Source: Fictibacillus nanhaiensis (GTDB taxonomy: Bacteria > Bacillota > Bacilli > Bacillales > Fictibacillaceae). From it: 64,000 nucleotides of DNA. The notes beneath the pieces were generated by a model. That model was not told the origin of the DNA. It made no database searches and saw only the letters and a list, made by a program, of their open reading frames with translations. The stretch is from the NCBI GenBank assembly GCA_017052515.1, contig JAFHKR010000036.1, positions 124,001 to 188,000 on the forward strand. Direction: 5' to 3'. Positions within the stretch are counted from its first letter, which is position 1. Each line of letters starts with the position of its first letter. The position numbers were made by a program, and so were the translations under genes. Positions 27,083 through 35,936 of this stretch are shown here, in pieces.

Positions 27083-27433
27083 TTATACATCGAATGGGGA
27101 AGAACTCAGTTGCAGAGCTACTGCAAGGCGACCTTCCGCATCATGACCAGCCATCAGCAATCTTCCTTCAGAATCAATTTCCCAATGTGTTAAACCTTCT
27201 GCATAAATCCATCCTAGCTCAATTTTTAAGCCAACACGGTAGGGTCCGTTCCCCATGATTTTTCCTGATAAGGGTGTTACTTTACCATTTCGAATATATG
27301 CGTTAACGGTTAGAACACTCTCGTTATTATGATTGGCATATGCGCCATTGGTTGTTTCTAAATGGAGATATAGTTCTTTTCCAATAAGCTGATCCAGTGT
27401 TTCCTGGACTTCGTTAGTTTGTATGAGCTGCAT
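27083..27433 (-). CDS. yojF: YojF family protein (DUF1806)
   Basis: 116 residues (MQLIQTNEVQETLDQLIGKE start), soluble and beta-rich. Always-paired neighbour of bshB2 in Bacillus; the molecular role is unknown, an accessory role in bacillithiol metabolism is inferred from context. Start at 27433 behind GGAGTGTGAAGAT. The frame stays open upstream to 27682 only because it reads into an intergenic repeat. Confidence 0.85.
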   Translation of the reverse strand: MQLIQTNEVQETLDQLIGKELYLHLETTNGAYANHNNESVLTVNAYIRNGKVTPLSGKIMGNGPYRVGLKIELGWIYAEGLTHWEIDSEGRLLMAGHDAEGRLAVALQLSSSPFDV

Positions 27434-27556
27434 ATCTTCACACTCCAGTGCTGAATAGATGTACTTATTATAATTCAAATTCGTAAATAACGTGTATGAT
27501 ATGCCTATCAATTTTAGAAAGCTGATATGCATGTCTGTGGTGCACGTTTGTGAAAG

Positions 27557-27687
27557 TAGTTGATTTCCGCTCCAGGTGCTTCGCTTTCCGCGGGGCGTGC
27601 GGTGAGCCCCCTTGCCGCTCTGTGCCCTAAGGGATCTCACCTGACCGCTCGTCCCACAGGAGTCTCGCACCTTGCGCTCCAATCAAC
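27557..27687. repeat. ~130-bp imperfect palindromic intergenic repeat, copy 1
   Basis: Begins TAGTTGATTTCCGCTCCAGG and ends GCGCTCCAATCAAC. Inner complementary segments (GGTGAG...CTCACC, GGGGCG...CGTCCC) let it fold on itself. The rest of the 27434-27859 gap holds only the pdxK terminator. Homologous copies at 36744, 42162, 56174, 63331 and a fragment at 63561. Confidence 0.85.
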
Positions 27688-27825
27688 ATATCCTTGAAGC
27701 AAAATAAAACATAAATCACTATGAAGATTGGTGTTTAAGATTTGAAAGTAGTTGGTCGGTCTACGAATGATGTCGGATTTTCAGATTTACAATCACAAAT
27801 GTTTTTATAGTTTATAGAACAAAAA

Positions 27826-27849
27826 AGACCGATCTAAAATGATCAGTCT
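27826..27849 (-). terminator. Terminator after pdxK
   Basis: Minus strand AGACTGATC-ATTTTA-GATCGGTCT followed by TTTTTG. Confidence 0.85.
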
Positions 27850-27859
27850 TCACTAATAA

Positions 27860-28675
27860 TTATTTGTTTAATTTTTCACGGTAAGCACCATGCCAAGTTG
27901 GTCCTACATATTGATTGATTTCAAATCCTGCTGCGATAGCTTCTGTAATAAAATCTTTTGCCGTTAGGATGGCTTCGCGTACAGGTTTTCCTTTTGCAAG
28001 TTCAGCGGTAATCGCTGCTGAGAACGTGCAGCCTGCCCCGTGTGTCCATGTTGTTTCAATTCTTTCAGATTCTAAAACTTCAAACTCTTGTCCATCATAA
28101 AGAACGTCAACGGCATTTTCATGTTCAAGCTTTGCGCCGCCTTTAACGATTACATATTTAGCTCCATTCGCTTGAATCTTATGAGCAGCTTCCATCATCT
28201 GTTCAACTGTCGTGATCGGCTCCATACCAGCAAGTTGTGCAGCTTCAAATAGATTTGGCGTTACAACCGTCGCTTTAGGTACCAAAACATTTTGTAATGT
28301 ACTAGCGAGTTCAGGGTGTAGAGGTTCTGCTCCTTTACAAACCATAACAGGGTCTACTACCACGTTTTGAAGATCGTGCTTTTCAATAAGATCTGCTGTT
28401 ATTTGTATAGCTTCTACGGAAGCAAGCATGCCAGTTTTGAGTGCATCAACACCAATTCCGGAAACAACCGTTTCTAATTGAGCTTTGAAAAGATCGTTAG
28501 GAAGCAAGAACACTTCATGAAACCATTCACGATGTGGGTCTTGAGCAACCACAACATTTAGAGCAGTCATACCGTAAACGCCTAGCTCTTGAAAAGTTTT
28601 TAAATCAGCTTGAATACCAGCTCCACCGCTTGTATCTGATCCTGCAATCGTAAGTGCTTTTTTAGGTGACATCAT
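27860..28675 (-). CDS. pdxK: Pyridoxine/pyridoxal kinase (ThiD-like PdxK)
   Basis: 271 residues, the length of B. subtilis PdxK, and close to it throughout as recalled: KALTIAGSDTSGGAGIQADL, VVDPVMVCKGAE, VVTPNLFEAAQLAGM, ETTWTHGAGCTFSAAITAEL (anion hole and catalytic Cys/Asp region) and NQYVGPTWHGA. It phosphorylates vitamin B6 vitamers; some relatives also act on hydroxymethylpyrimidine. RBS GGAGATTTT; either of two adjacent ATGs could start it. Monocistronic. Confidence 0.88.
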   Translation of the reverse strand: MMSPKKALTIAGSDTSGGAGIQADLKTFQELGVYGMTALNVVVAQDPHREWFHEVFLLPNDLFKAQLETVVSGIGVDALKTGMLASVEAIQITADLIEKHDLQNVVVDPVMVCKGAEPLHPELASTLQNVLVPKATVVTPNLFEAAQLAGMEPITTVEQMMEAAHKIQANGAKYVIVKGGAKLEHENAVDVLYDGQEFEVLESERIETTWTHGAGCTFSAAITAELAKGKPVREAILTAKDFITEAIAAGFEINQYVGPTWHGAYREKLNK

Positions 28676-28782
28676 AAAATCTCCTTTATTCTCGTTTCTC
28701 TATATGAACAGATTATAGCAAAAAATAAGGAGAAAAGAAAAAGTAGCTCACTGAGGTAAAATTCTCCAAGTAATCAAAGCGA

Positions 28783-28811
28783 TTGACATATTTGTATATA
28801 CAGGTTAAATT
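28783..28811 (+). promoter_or_regulatory. trePAR promoter
   Basis: TTGACA (28783-28788), 17-bp spacer containing a TreR half-turn palindrome, TAAATT (28806-28811). Confidence 0.7.
28793..28802. promoter_or_regulatory. TreR operator 1
   Basis: TGTATATACA palindrome inside the promoter spacer, matching the TTGTATATACAA operator known for B. subtilis TreR. Blocks RNA polymerase when TreR is bound. Confidence 0.7.
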
Positions 28812-28823
28812 GTTTTTGTAAGA

Positions 28824-28833
28824 TGTATATACA
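28824..28833. promoter_or_regulatory. TreR operator 2
   Basis: Second TGTATATACA, 31 bp (three helical turns) downstream of operator 1, suited to cooperative binding. Confidence 0.7.
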
Positions 28834-28845
28834 AGTTGTATTTTA

Positions 28846-28859
28846 TGAAAACGCTTAGA
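28846..28859. promoter_or_regulatory. CcpA cre site downstream of the tre promoter
   Basis: TGAAAACGCTTAGA matches cre consensus TGWAARCGYTWNCW at 13 of 14 positions. Position 35 bp after the -10 suits roadblock-type catabolite repression. Confidence 0.65.
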
Positions 28860-28936
28860 CACATTATAGGAGTGAACCAGTTTTCATCAACTGATAGTTA
28901 AGGGTATAGAGTTATGTAGCTTTTTTTCAGATGAAA

Positions 28937-28950
28937 TGGAAACGGTTTCT
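28937..28950. promoter_or_regulatory. Possible second cre
   Basis: TGGAAACGGTTTCT, palindromic and cre-like with two off-consensus positions, just before the treP RBS. Confidence 0.35.
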
Positions 28951-28963
28951 AGGAGGGAACAGA

Positions 28964-30367
28964 ATGAGCAAAATACGCGAATCAGCTGGACAAATCGTCG
29001 AGGCTCTTGGCGGTAAAGAAAATATATCAGCAGCTACTCACTGTGTGACGCGCCTTCGTCTTGCTCTTAAAGATGAAGGAAAAGTAGACGAGAAGGCTCT
29101 AGAGAATATTGATCTCGTAAAAGGTTCGTTTTCAACAAACGGCCAATATCAAGTCGTGATTGGGCAAGGAACGGTTGATAAGGTTTACAACGAGTTCATT
29201 GATATCACAGGTACAGGCCGCGCGTCTAAAGAAGACATCAAGGATGAGGCGAGTAAGAAGCTCAATCCACTACAACGTGCGATAAAAGCGTTAGCAGATA
29301 TTTTTATTCCTATTCTTCCTGCCATCGTAACGGCAGGTCTACTGATGGGGATCAACAACATTTTGACTGGCCCCGACATTTTTTATGATAAGAAATCATT
29401 TATTGATGTTCATCAGAACTGGGCTGATCTTGCTGGAATGATCAACTTGATCGCGAATACTGCTTTCGTGTTCTTACCAGGTCTGATCGGTTGGTCAGCG
29501 GTTAAGAAGTTTGGTGGAAGTCCATTACTTGGTATCGTACTTGGACTGATGCTTGTCCATCCAGATCTATTGAACGCATGGGATTACGGAAAAACAAAGG
29601 ATATTCCAACGTGGAACTTATTTGGTCTACCGATTGAAAAAGTAGGATATCAAGGTCAAGTATTGCCCGTTCTAATCGCATCGTATTTTTTAGCGAAAAT
29701 AGAACTTTTCTTGAAAAAACGTATTCCTGATGCCTTACAGCTCTTATTGGTAGCACCAATCACATTATTAGTAACAGGATTTTTAGCTTTTATCGTTATC
29801 GGACCGATCACGTTTACGATCGGTAACAGCATTACAGACTTTTTCGTATCAATCTTTGATAACTTTGCCTGGTTAGGCGGATTGATCTATGGTGGGTTTT
29901 ACTCATTGCTCGTTGTTACAGGTATGCACCATACGTTCTTAGCGGTCGACTTACAACTCATTTCAAATACAGGTGGTACATTCTTATGGCCGATGCTTGC
30001 CCTATCAAATATTGCACAAGGATCTGCTGCACTTGCGATGTTTGTGGCTTCGCGTGATGAGAAGCTTAAAGGACTTGCTGGAACCTCAGCGTTATCAGCA
30101 TACCTCGGAATCACTGAGCCAGCGATGTTCGGAGTGAACCTACGCTTCCGTTATCCGTTCATATTCGCGATGATTGGTTCAGCGATCGCTGGAATCGTGA
30201 TCACAGTTGCTGGCGTTCGTGCGTCATCTATTGGAGTAGGTGGTATTCCGGGCTTCCTTTCCATCTTGCCAGGAAGCTGGGGTTCATTCTTTATTGGAAT
30301 GGGAATCGCACTTGTCGTACCGTTTTTATTAACGTACCTTTATGCAAAAGTGAAAAAATCGAAGTAA
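28964..30367 (+). CDS. treP: Trehalose-specific PTS EIIBC component
   Basis: Imports trehalose as trehalose 6-phosphate. 467 residues: EIIB domain first (catalytic Cys in AATHCVTRLRLAL, about residue 26), then the ten-helix EIIC domain from about residue 100, with GITEPAMFGVNLRF near the C-terminal end. No EIIA domain, as usual for TreP. Start at the ATG behind GGAGGGAACAG; an in-frame ATG at 28931 lacks an RBS. Followed by treA and treR. Confidence 0.92.
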   Translation: MSKIRESAGQIVEALGGKENISAATHCVTRLRLALKDEGKVDEKALENIDLVKGSFSTNGQYQVVIGQGTVDKVYNEFIDITGTGRASKEDIKDEASKKLNPLQRAIKALADIFIPILPAIVTAGLLMGINNILTGPDIFYDKKSFIDVHQNWADLAGMINLIANTAFVFLPGLIGWSAVKKFGGSPLLGIVLGLMLVHPDLLNAWDYGKTKDIPTWNLFGLPIEKVGYQGQVLPVLIASYFLAKIELFLKKRIPDALQLLLVAPITLLVTGFLAFIVIGPITFTIGNSITDFFVSIFDNFAWLGGLIYGGFYSLLVVTGMHHTFLAVDLQLISNTGGTFLWPMLALSNIAQGSAALAMFVASRDEKLKGLAGTSALSAYLGITEPAMFGVNLRFRYPFIFAMIGSAIAGIVITVAGVRASSIGVGGIPGFLSILPGSWGSFFIGMGIALVVPFLLTYLYAKVKKSK

Positions 30368-30381
30368 GACAATTAAACAAA

Positions 30382-30417
30382 AACGACCGGAATCGCAATA
30401 TTTTATTTCCGGTTGTT
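30382..30417 (+). terminator. Terminator or attenuator between treP and treA
   Basis: AACGACCGGAA / TTCCGGTTGTT stem, then TTTTC. It would lower treA and treR transcription relative to treP. Confidence 0.6.
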
Positions 30418-30449
30418 TTCATTACTAAAATATATTTGGCGGTGAAAGT

Positions 30450-32138
30450 ATGAAGAAGGAACCTTGGTGGAAACGATCCGTTGTGTACCAGATCTATCCG
30501 AAGAGCTTTAACGATACGACTGGGAACGGAACAGGCGATATTGACGGAATCATTGAGAAGTTAGATTATCTAAAAGATTTAGGAGTAGACGTTTTATGGC
30601 TTACTCCGATCTATGACTCTCCTCAACGAGATAACGGTTATGACATTCGGGACTATTATAAAATCTTTGAAGATTATGGAACGATGGAAGATTTTGATCG
30701 TCTGCTTCTTGAGGCACACAAAAGAGATTTGAAGATCATCATGGATATCGTAGTAAATCACACAAGTACAGAGCATGAATGGTTTCAACAGTCGCGACTG
30801 TCAAAAGATAATCCATATCGTGATTTTTATATTTGGAAAGATCCTGTTGAAGGTGAGGAGCCTTCAAATTGGGTTTCAAAATTTGGTGGTTCAGCTTGGA
30901 AGCTTGATGAGGAAACCGGTCAATACTACCTCCACTTATTTGATGTGACACAAGCTGATCTGAACTGGGAAAACACAGAAGTTCGCCAACGCGTTTACGA
31001 GATGATGAACTATTGGTTTGAAAAAGGGGTAGACGGCTTCCGTTTAGACGTCATTAACCTGATTTCAAAAAATCAAGATTTCCCTACTGATGATGGCTCA
31101 ATAGCACCAGGAGACGGACGGAAATTCTACACAGATGGTCCGCGCGTTCATGAATTTATGCAAGAGATGAACAAGGAAGTGTTCTCAAAATATGATGTCC
31201 TCACAGTAGGTGAGATGTCATCCACAACGATCGATAATTGCATCAAGTATACGAATCCTGAGCGGAACGAATTGAGCATGACGTTCAACTTTCACCATCT
31301 AAAAGTCGATTATCCGAACGGTGAAAAATGGAGTATTGCCGACTTTGATTTTCAAAAATTAAAGCAAATTCTTTCGACATGGCAAGTGGAGATGCATAAA
31401 GGTGGAGGGTGGAACGCATTATTCTGGTGTAACCACGACCAGCCGCGCATCGTATCCCGTTACGGCGATGACGGTGAATACCGTGTACAATCCGCAAAAA
31501 TGCTGGCGACTACGATTCATATGATGCAAGGAACACCTTATATTTATCAAGGCGAAGAGTTTGGGATGACCAACCCTAAATTTACAACAATCGATCAGTA
31601 TCGTGATGTAGAGTCGTTGAACATGTTCAATCTTTTAAAAGAAGAGGGTTATACCGAAGAGGAAGTACTCGAGATTCTTAAGCATAAATCACGTGACAAT
31701 TCTCGTACACCCGTTCAATGGAATGATAGTGAAAATGCTGGGTTCACGACAGGGGAACCTTGGATACCAGTTGCGTCAAACTTTAAAGAGATCAACGCCG
31801 AAGCAGCAGTAAATGATGAAAACTCAATTTTTTATCATTACCAAAAGCTCAATAAACTAAGAAAAGAACTAGATGTTATCACATATGGTGATTATCAACT
31901 AATCTTAGAGGATCATCCTGAAATATTTGCTTATGTTCGTAATGCTGACAATGGGGAAAAACTTCTTGTCGTGAATAATTTCTATGGTAAGGGCACAGAT
32001 TTTGAACTGCCAAAATCAATCGATCTTACAGGTCTCTCTGCAGAAGTTTTGATCAGCAACTATGAAGGAACACTAGAAGATTTTTCTTCCTTCTCTTTAC
32101 GACCGTACGAATCTGTCGTTTTTCACTTAAAAAAATAA
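30450..32138 (+). CDS. treA: Trehalose-6-phosphate hydrolase (phospho-alpha-(1,1)-glucosidase)
   Basis: GH13 enzyme splitting trehalose 6-phosphate into glucose and glucose 6-phosphate in the cytoplasm. 562 residues. Catalytic-region motifs: MDIVVNHTS, DGFRLDVINLISK (nucleophile Asp), VGEMSS (acid/base Glu) and WCNHDQPRIVSR (third carboxylate). N-terminal WWKRSVVYQIYPKSFNDTTG is typical. Weak RBS (GGCGGTGAAAGT). Second gene of the tre operon. Confidence 0.93.
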   Translation: MKKEPWWKRSVVYQIYPKSFNDTTGNGTGDIDGIIEKLDYLKDLGVDVLWLTPIYDSPQRDNGYDIRDYYKIFEDYGTMEDFDRLLLEAHKRDLKIIMDIVVNHTSTEHEWFQQSRLSKDNPYRDFYIWKDPVEGEEPSNWVSKFGGSAWKLDEETGQYYLHLFDVTQADLNWENTEVRQRVYEMMNYWFEKGVDGFRLDVINLISKNQDFPTDDGSIAPGDGRKFYTDGPRVHEFMQEMNKEVFSKYDVLTVGEMSSTTIDNCIKYTNPERNELSMTFNFHHLKVDYPNGEKWSIADFDFQKLKQILSTWQVEMHKGGGWNALFWCNHDQPRIVSRYGDDGEYRVQSAKMLATTIHMMQGTPYIYQGEEFGMTNPKFTTIDQYRDVESLNMFNLLKEEGYTEEEVLEILKHKSRDNSRTPVQWNDSENAGFTTGEPWIPVASNFKEINAEAAVNDENSIFYHYQKLNKLRKELDVITYGDYQLILEDHPEIFAYVRNADNGEKLLVVNNFYGKGTDFELPKSIDLTGLSAEVLISNYEGTLEDFSSFSLRPYESVVFHLKK

Positions 32139-32164
32139 TGCTACACTATGTATGGTGAATAAGG

Positions 32165-32881
32165 ATGAGAAAAAATAAATTTCAAGAAATCTATCAGGAA
32201 ATATCTGCACAAATACAAGAAGGTGTTATAAAAGCTAATACTCAGCTTCCATCCGAACATGATTTAGCAGACCAATACGAGACATCGAGGGAAACGGTCA
32301 GAAAGGCACTAAATCTTTTATCGCAAAACGGGTTTATACAAAAAATCCGTGGTAGAGGATCCATCGTTCTTGAGACAAACAAATTTAGCTTTCCTGTTTC
32401 GGGATTAGTAAGTTTCCAAGAATTGTCCGATTCTATGGGAAAAAACAGTGTAACGACTGTTCATGAATTTGGTTTGATTGAACCGGATGAGTTTCTTCAA
32501 CAGCAGCTTCAGACAGAACCTGAAGAGCTTACATGGAAAGTAATTCGTTCTCGGCAGCTTGATGGAGAGACCATCATTTTGGACAAAGATTATTTCTTGA
32601 AAAAGTACGTACCAAAGCTCACGAAAGAAATTGCTGAACAGTCCATTTACGCTTATTTAGAGAATGAGTTAGGACTGAAGATCAGTTTTGCAAAAAAAGA
32701 AATTGTCGTTGTAGATTGTACAGCGGAAGATAAAAAATTGTTGGATCTTGATGATTTTAAACATATTGTTGTCGTAAAAAACTATGTGTACCTAGAAGAT
32801 GCGAGCCTCTTTCAATACACAGAATCTCGTCACCGACTAGATCGTTTCCGATTTGTAGATTTTGCAAGACGGGGAAGATGA
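32165..32881 (+). CDS. treR: Trehalose operon repressor, GntR family
   Basis: 238 residues: N-terminal winged HTH (about residues 1-70; LPSEHDLADQYETSRETVRK, then QKIRGRGSIV) and a C-terminal UTRA effector domain from about residue 85. Known TreR responds to trehalose 6-phosphate. Operators for it are visible 5' of treP. Last gene of the operon. Confidence 0.9.
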   Translation: MRKNKFQEIYQEISAQIQEGVIKANTQLPSEHDLADQYETSRETVRKALNLLSQNGFIQKIRGRGSIVLETNKFSFPVSGLVSFQELSDSMGKNSVTTVHEFGLIEPDEFLQQQLQTEPEELTWKVIRSRQLDGETIILDKDYFLKKYVPKLTKEIAEQSIYAYLENELGLKISFAKKEIVVVDCTAEDKKLLDLDDFKHIVVVKNYVYLEDASLFQYTESRHRLDRFRFVDFARRGR

Positions 32882-32908
32882 ATATTTGAAGCAGTAAAAA
32901 ACACACGA

Positions 32909-32943
32909 AAACGCAGAGGAAATGAACTCCCTCTGCGTTTTTA
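32909..32943 (+). terminator. Terminator of the tre operon
   Basis: AAACGCAGAGG / CCTCTGCGTTT stem, 10-nt loop, T run. It also faces the convergent small gene at 32948. Confidence 0.88.
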
Positions 32944-32947
32944 TTTT

Positions 32948-33115
32948 CTATAATCCATTCGGACCATCACCGCTATTCCAATTGCTACCTACTTCCCCTT
33001 GCCTTACGCTAGGGTCGACACTACGGGTATGGTTATCATTTCTTTTCTTTCTTCTGTAATCTATGATGAAAGCTAATACTAAAATCAGGATGACAAAAAG
33101 CAGCAGCCACCACAA
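32948..33115 (-). CDS. Small single-pass membrane protein (55 aa), unknown
   Basis: TTG start 6 nt after AAAGGGGGAG. One N-terminal helix (WWLLLFVILILVLAFIIDYR), then RRKKRN and a polar Asn/Gly-rich tail ending DGPNGL. The positive-inside rule predicts the tail is cytoplasmic. It lies 23 bp downstream of the Nudix gene and is probably cotranscribed. No family recognised. Confidence 0.65.
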   Translation of the reverse strand: MWWLLLFVILILVLAFIIDYRRKKRNDNHTRSVDPSVRQGEVGSNWNSGDGPNGL

Positions 33116-33138
33116 AGCAAACTCCCCCTTTTAAAGTT

Positions 33139-33609
33139 CTAATTTATATCCCCAACATAAGTAAGTTTACTGTCTTTCAAATGGCTCATCTCTTTAATCA
33201 ATGGAATGATCTCTTTGGGATAATAATTATAATCTGATAGCCGATCGATAGGGAGCCATTCGATTTCTAGTTGAGTAGAATCTGGAGAAAGCGGTTGAAA
33301 GTGTTTCGGGACCTTCTCTAAGGAAGCTTTAAAGATGTGCTCTACAATATGTATTCGGTCCTCTTCTTTTTGATTCTCAACGTGGTTTTTGCTGATGAAT
33401 TCCCGAACCCACAACAATGGACCAACTTCTACCTGTACGCCAAGCTCTTCCAAGCATTCTCTGATCACGGCGTCAGTTAAAGTTTCATTAAACTCCTGTC
33501 CTCCACCCGGTATAACATATTTCATTTCTTCTTTATTCCCTTTTTTTATTGTTAACACATGATGATTATGAATGATTAATGCTTTTACTGAACTTCTAAT
33601 CCTGTTCAT
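33139..33609 (-). CDS. Nudix hydrolase
   Basis: 156 residues. Nudix box seen as GGQEFNETLTDAVIRECLEE followed by LGV (Gx5Ex7REuxEExGu). Hydrolyses a nucleoside diphosphate derivative; substrate unknown. Start at 33609 (MNRIRSSVKAL) 8 nt after GGAGG; the frame opens upstream at TTG 33624. Confidence 0.85.
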   Translation of the reverse strand: MNRIRSSVKALIIHNHHVLTIKKGNKEEMKYVIPGGGQEFNETLTDAVIRECLEELGVQVEVGPLLWVREFISKNHVENQKEEDRIHIVEHIFKASLEKVPKHFQPLSPDSTQLEIEWLPIDRLSDYNYYPKEIIPLIKEMSHLKDSKLTYVGDIN

Positions 33610-33766
33610 ATAATCAGCCTCCAAAACGTTCTCTTCTTTAATTTACCATGTCTGTAATGTTGACAGCTTCTGTAAAGTTCGTTAGTATAAGAACAGTCAC
33701 CAACACGCTTCAACGCGTAAAAGCGTTTAAGTGAATAAGTGGAAGAAGATGAACGGAGAGATTTAC

Positions 33767-35164
33767 ATGAAAAAACAAATAAGTTTACCGGTGGCTCTTG
33801 GATTGTTTACAATGATTTTTGCTGTGATGTTCACGAGTCTCGTGTATATAAAAGTTGAACCGCATATTCCATTGTTAGCCTGCCTGATCTTATTAGGAGC
33901 AGTAGGAGTGGCTTTTGGAGCACAATGGAAGACGATTGAAAAAGGAATAGTTAATGGTATCATAGCTGGCTTGCAGCCGATCATGATTCTTTTAACAGTT
34001 GGACTTGTTATAGCAAGCTGGATGTTAAGTGGAACAGTTCCTACATTATTATTTTACGGAATGGATATCATTCAGCCTGAATGGTTTGCAGTAAGTGCTC
34101 TAATTATTACAGTTATTGTTTCGTCTTTTACTGGAAGTTCTTTTACAACAGTTGGTACAGTAGGTGTAGCATTGATGGGTATCAGTCACGTGCTTGGAGT
34201 GAACCCAGCATTAGCTGCAGGAGCGATTGTCTCTGGAGCGTGTTTCGGAGACAAAATGTCGCCATTGTCTGACTCAACGAACTTTGCACCAGGTGTTGTT
34301 GGCGTGAATATGTTTGAACATATTCGACATATGATGTGGACTACTGTCCCGGCATTCATCCTGACTGCTATTGCCTTTTTCGTACTTGGCGGTAGCGGAG
34401 GCAATGCGAATCTTCAAGAGATCAAAGAGATTCAGTCAGTGCTTTCAAGTGAGTTCCCAATCCATCTATTAACGCTACTATCACCAGTTGTAGTACTTGT
34501 TCTGGCGTTTCGTAAACTGCCAATCATACCTATTCTTTTAGCTGGTGTAACAGTGTCAATCATCGTTGGATTTTTCTTAGTACCTGACCTTACTCTGCAA
34601 AAAGTAGTGAATACCATGCAGAATGGTCTGCAAACACAGACAGGGAATGAAACAGTTGATACCATCGTTAATAAAGGTGGATTAATGTCTATGATGTGGT
34701 CGATCTCTCTTGTCCTGATTGCACTAGGATTAGGCGGAGTCATCCAAGCCTTAGGAATGTTTGATCTATTGTTTGGAGCTATAAAGAACACCACTCAAAA
34801 AGCGAGCAAGCTAATTGCAACTACTCTAGCATCTTCTGTAGGAATCAATTTACTAGCAGGAGAAATGTACCTTTCTATCCTGTTGCCAGGTCAGGCGTTA
34901 AAGGACGCATATATTAAATCTGGGGTTCCACTAAAGAACTTATCTAGAACAGTAGAAGATGGAGGTACACTTGTTAACCCACTCGTTCCTTGGAGCGTGA
35001 GTGGTGCATTCTTTGCTTCAACACTAGGTGTATCGGTTATCGATTATATCCCATATGCATTATTCTTATGGCTGTCCCCAATGTTTACATTACTTCTTGC
35101 TTATACTGGTTGGAGTATCGGTCAAAAGACAGATTCATTAGAAAATGATAATACTGCAGCATAA
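33767..35164 (+). CDS. nhaC: NhaC-family Na+/H+ antiporter
   Basis: 465 residues, about 11-12 membrane helices. Family blocks: FTGSSFTTVGTVGVALMG, SGACFGDKMSPLSDSTNFAP, LLAGEMYLSILLPGQALKDA and EDGGTLVNPLVPWSVSGAFF. Exchanges cytoplasmic Na+ for H+; MleN-type malate/lactate antiporters belong to the same family and cannot be excluded. ATG behind CGGAGAGATTTAC. Confidence 0.85.
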   Translation: MKKQISLPVALGLFTMIFAVMFTSLVYIKVEPHIPLLACLILLGAVGVAFGAQWKTIEKGIVNGIIAGLQPIMILLTVGLVIASWMLSGTVPTLLFYGMDIIQPEWFAVSALIITVIVSSFTGSSFTTVGTVGVALMGISHVLGVNPALAAGAIVSGACFGDKMSPLSDSTNFAPGVVGVNMFEHIRHMMWTTVPAFILTAIAFFVLGGSGGNANLQEIKEIQSVLSSEFPIHLLTLLSPVVVLVLAFRKLPIIPILLAGVTVSIIVGFFLVPDLTLQKVVNTMQNGLQTQTGNETVDTIVNKGGLMSMMWSISLVLIALGLGGVIQALGMFDLLFGAIKNTTQKASKLIATTLASSVGINLLAGEMYLSILLPGQALKDAYIKSGVPLKNLSRTVEDGGTLVNPLVPWSVSGAFFASTLGVSVIDYIPYALFLWLSPMFTLLLAYTGWSIGQKTDSLENDNTAA

Positions 35165-35181
35165 TGATATAGAAGGCGTTC

Positions 35182-35213
35182 AAGAAGCATCTTTATGGGT
35201 GCTTCTTTTTCTT
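35182..35213 (+). terminator. Terminator after nhaC
   Basis: AAGAAGCA / TGCTTCTT stem followed by a T run. Confidence 0.8.
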
Positions 35214-35242
35214 TTGACAAATTCAAGATAAAACATTATCAT
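35214..35242 (+). promoter_or_regulatory. Promoter of the HTH regulator gene
   Basis: TTGACA (35214-35219), 17-bp spacer, TATCAT (35237-35242). The -10 abuts the palindromic operator. Confidence 0.6.
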
Positions 35243-35258
35243 TATCAATAATGATAAT
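35241..35258. promoter_or_regulatory. Palindromic operator 1 (TTATCA-ATAA-TGATAA)
   Basis: ATTATCAATAATGATAAT overlaps the -10 of the regulator's promoter. The same 16-bp core recurs before psd. Likely an autoregulatory site. Confidence 0.55.
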
Positions 35259-35279
35259 AAAAAAGGATGATTCAGTACC

Positions 35280-35813
35280 ATGCAAAAAAAAGCAGATTTT
35301 ATCTTGCATCCTGTTCGAATGAAAATCATACAAAACCTTTCAAAAGGCCCGGCTACCGTAATGGAACTTAAAGAATGGATATCTGAAGTTCCTCAAGCCA
35401 CACTTTACAGGCATTTAAATCTACTTAGTAAAAACGAGATCATTTATGTGGTTCAAGAAAAGAAAGTCCGTGGTGCTGTAGAACGCACGTATGCTATGAA
35501 CCAAAATTCAACCTATATCACCGCTGAAGAGGCAGCCAATTTGTCCAAAGAAGAGCATATGAAAATGTTTATGACCTTTGTGTCCAATGTTACGGGCGAG
35601 GTGGAAGCTTATTTCAACGGGAATACGGATCTTAAAACAGATATTTTTGGCTATAACCAGTTGGATCTTTATTTAGATGATGAAGAGTGGGAAGAACTGA
35701 GTCAGGGAATGCAGACACTCATCGGTAAATTTGTGCCAAACAGACCTTCAAAACATAAAAAAAAGGTTAAACTCGTTCAGATGTTAGTACCTGAATCTAA
35801 GAAGAGCCATTAA
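35280..35813 (+). CDS. ArsR-like HTH transcriptional regulator
   Basis: 177 residues. N-terminal winged HTH (about residues 5-75): HPVRMKIIQNLSKGPATVME and PQATLYRHLNLLSKNEIIYV. The C-terminal half is acidic then basic (KHKKKVKLVQMLVPESKK) with no obvious metal-binding Cys cluster. An operator-like palindrome overlaps its own promoter and recurs before psd, so it may control both. Target and effector unknown. Confidence 0.8.
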   Translation: MQKKADFILHPVRMKIIQNLSKGPATVMELKEWISEVPQATLYRHLNLLSKNEIIYVVQEKKVRGAVERTYAMNQNSTYITAEEAANLSKEEHMKMFMTFVSNVTGEVEAYFNGNTDLKTDIFGYNQLDLYLDDEEWEELSQGMQTLIGKFVPNRPSKHKKKVKLVQMLVPESKKSH

Positions 35814-35886
35814 AAAGGGGAAACACTGATATATTTAACAGAATGTTTTATACTGTATGTATAACAAAAAATCCCATGCAAAAACC

Positions 35887-35904
35887 GTTATCAATAATGA
35901 TAAC
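35887..35904. promoter_or_regulatory. Palindromic operator 2, upstream of psd
   Basis: GTTATCAATAATGATAAC, a 7-bp inverted repeat about 30 bp before the psd ATG and followed by TATACT. Shares the core TTATCAATAATGATAA with operator 1. Confidence 0.55.
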
Positions 35905-35936
35905 AATTATACTAAATTAAAGTTAGGTGATAGAAC

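Noticed and set aside
27434..27682. N-terminal extension of YojF
   Set aside because: It reads through the intergenic repeat, and a proper RBS and family-typical start exist at 27433.
35241..35258. Operator 1 as a Fur box
   Set aside because: GATAAT-type hexamers are present but ordered as TTATCA-N4-TGATAA rather than TGATAAT-N-ATTATCA; kept only as an alternative.
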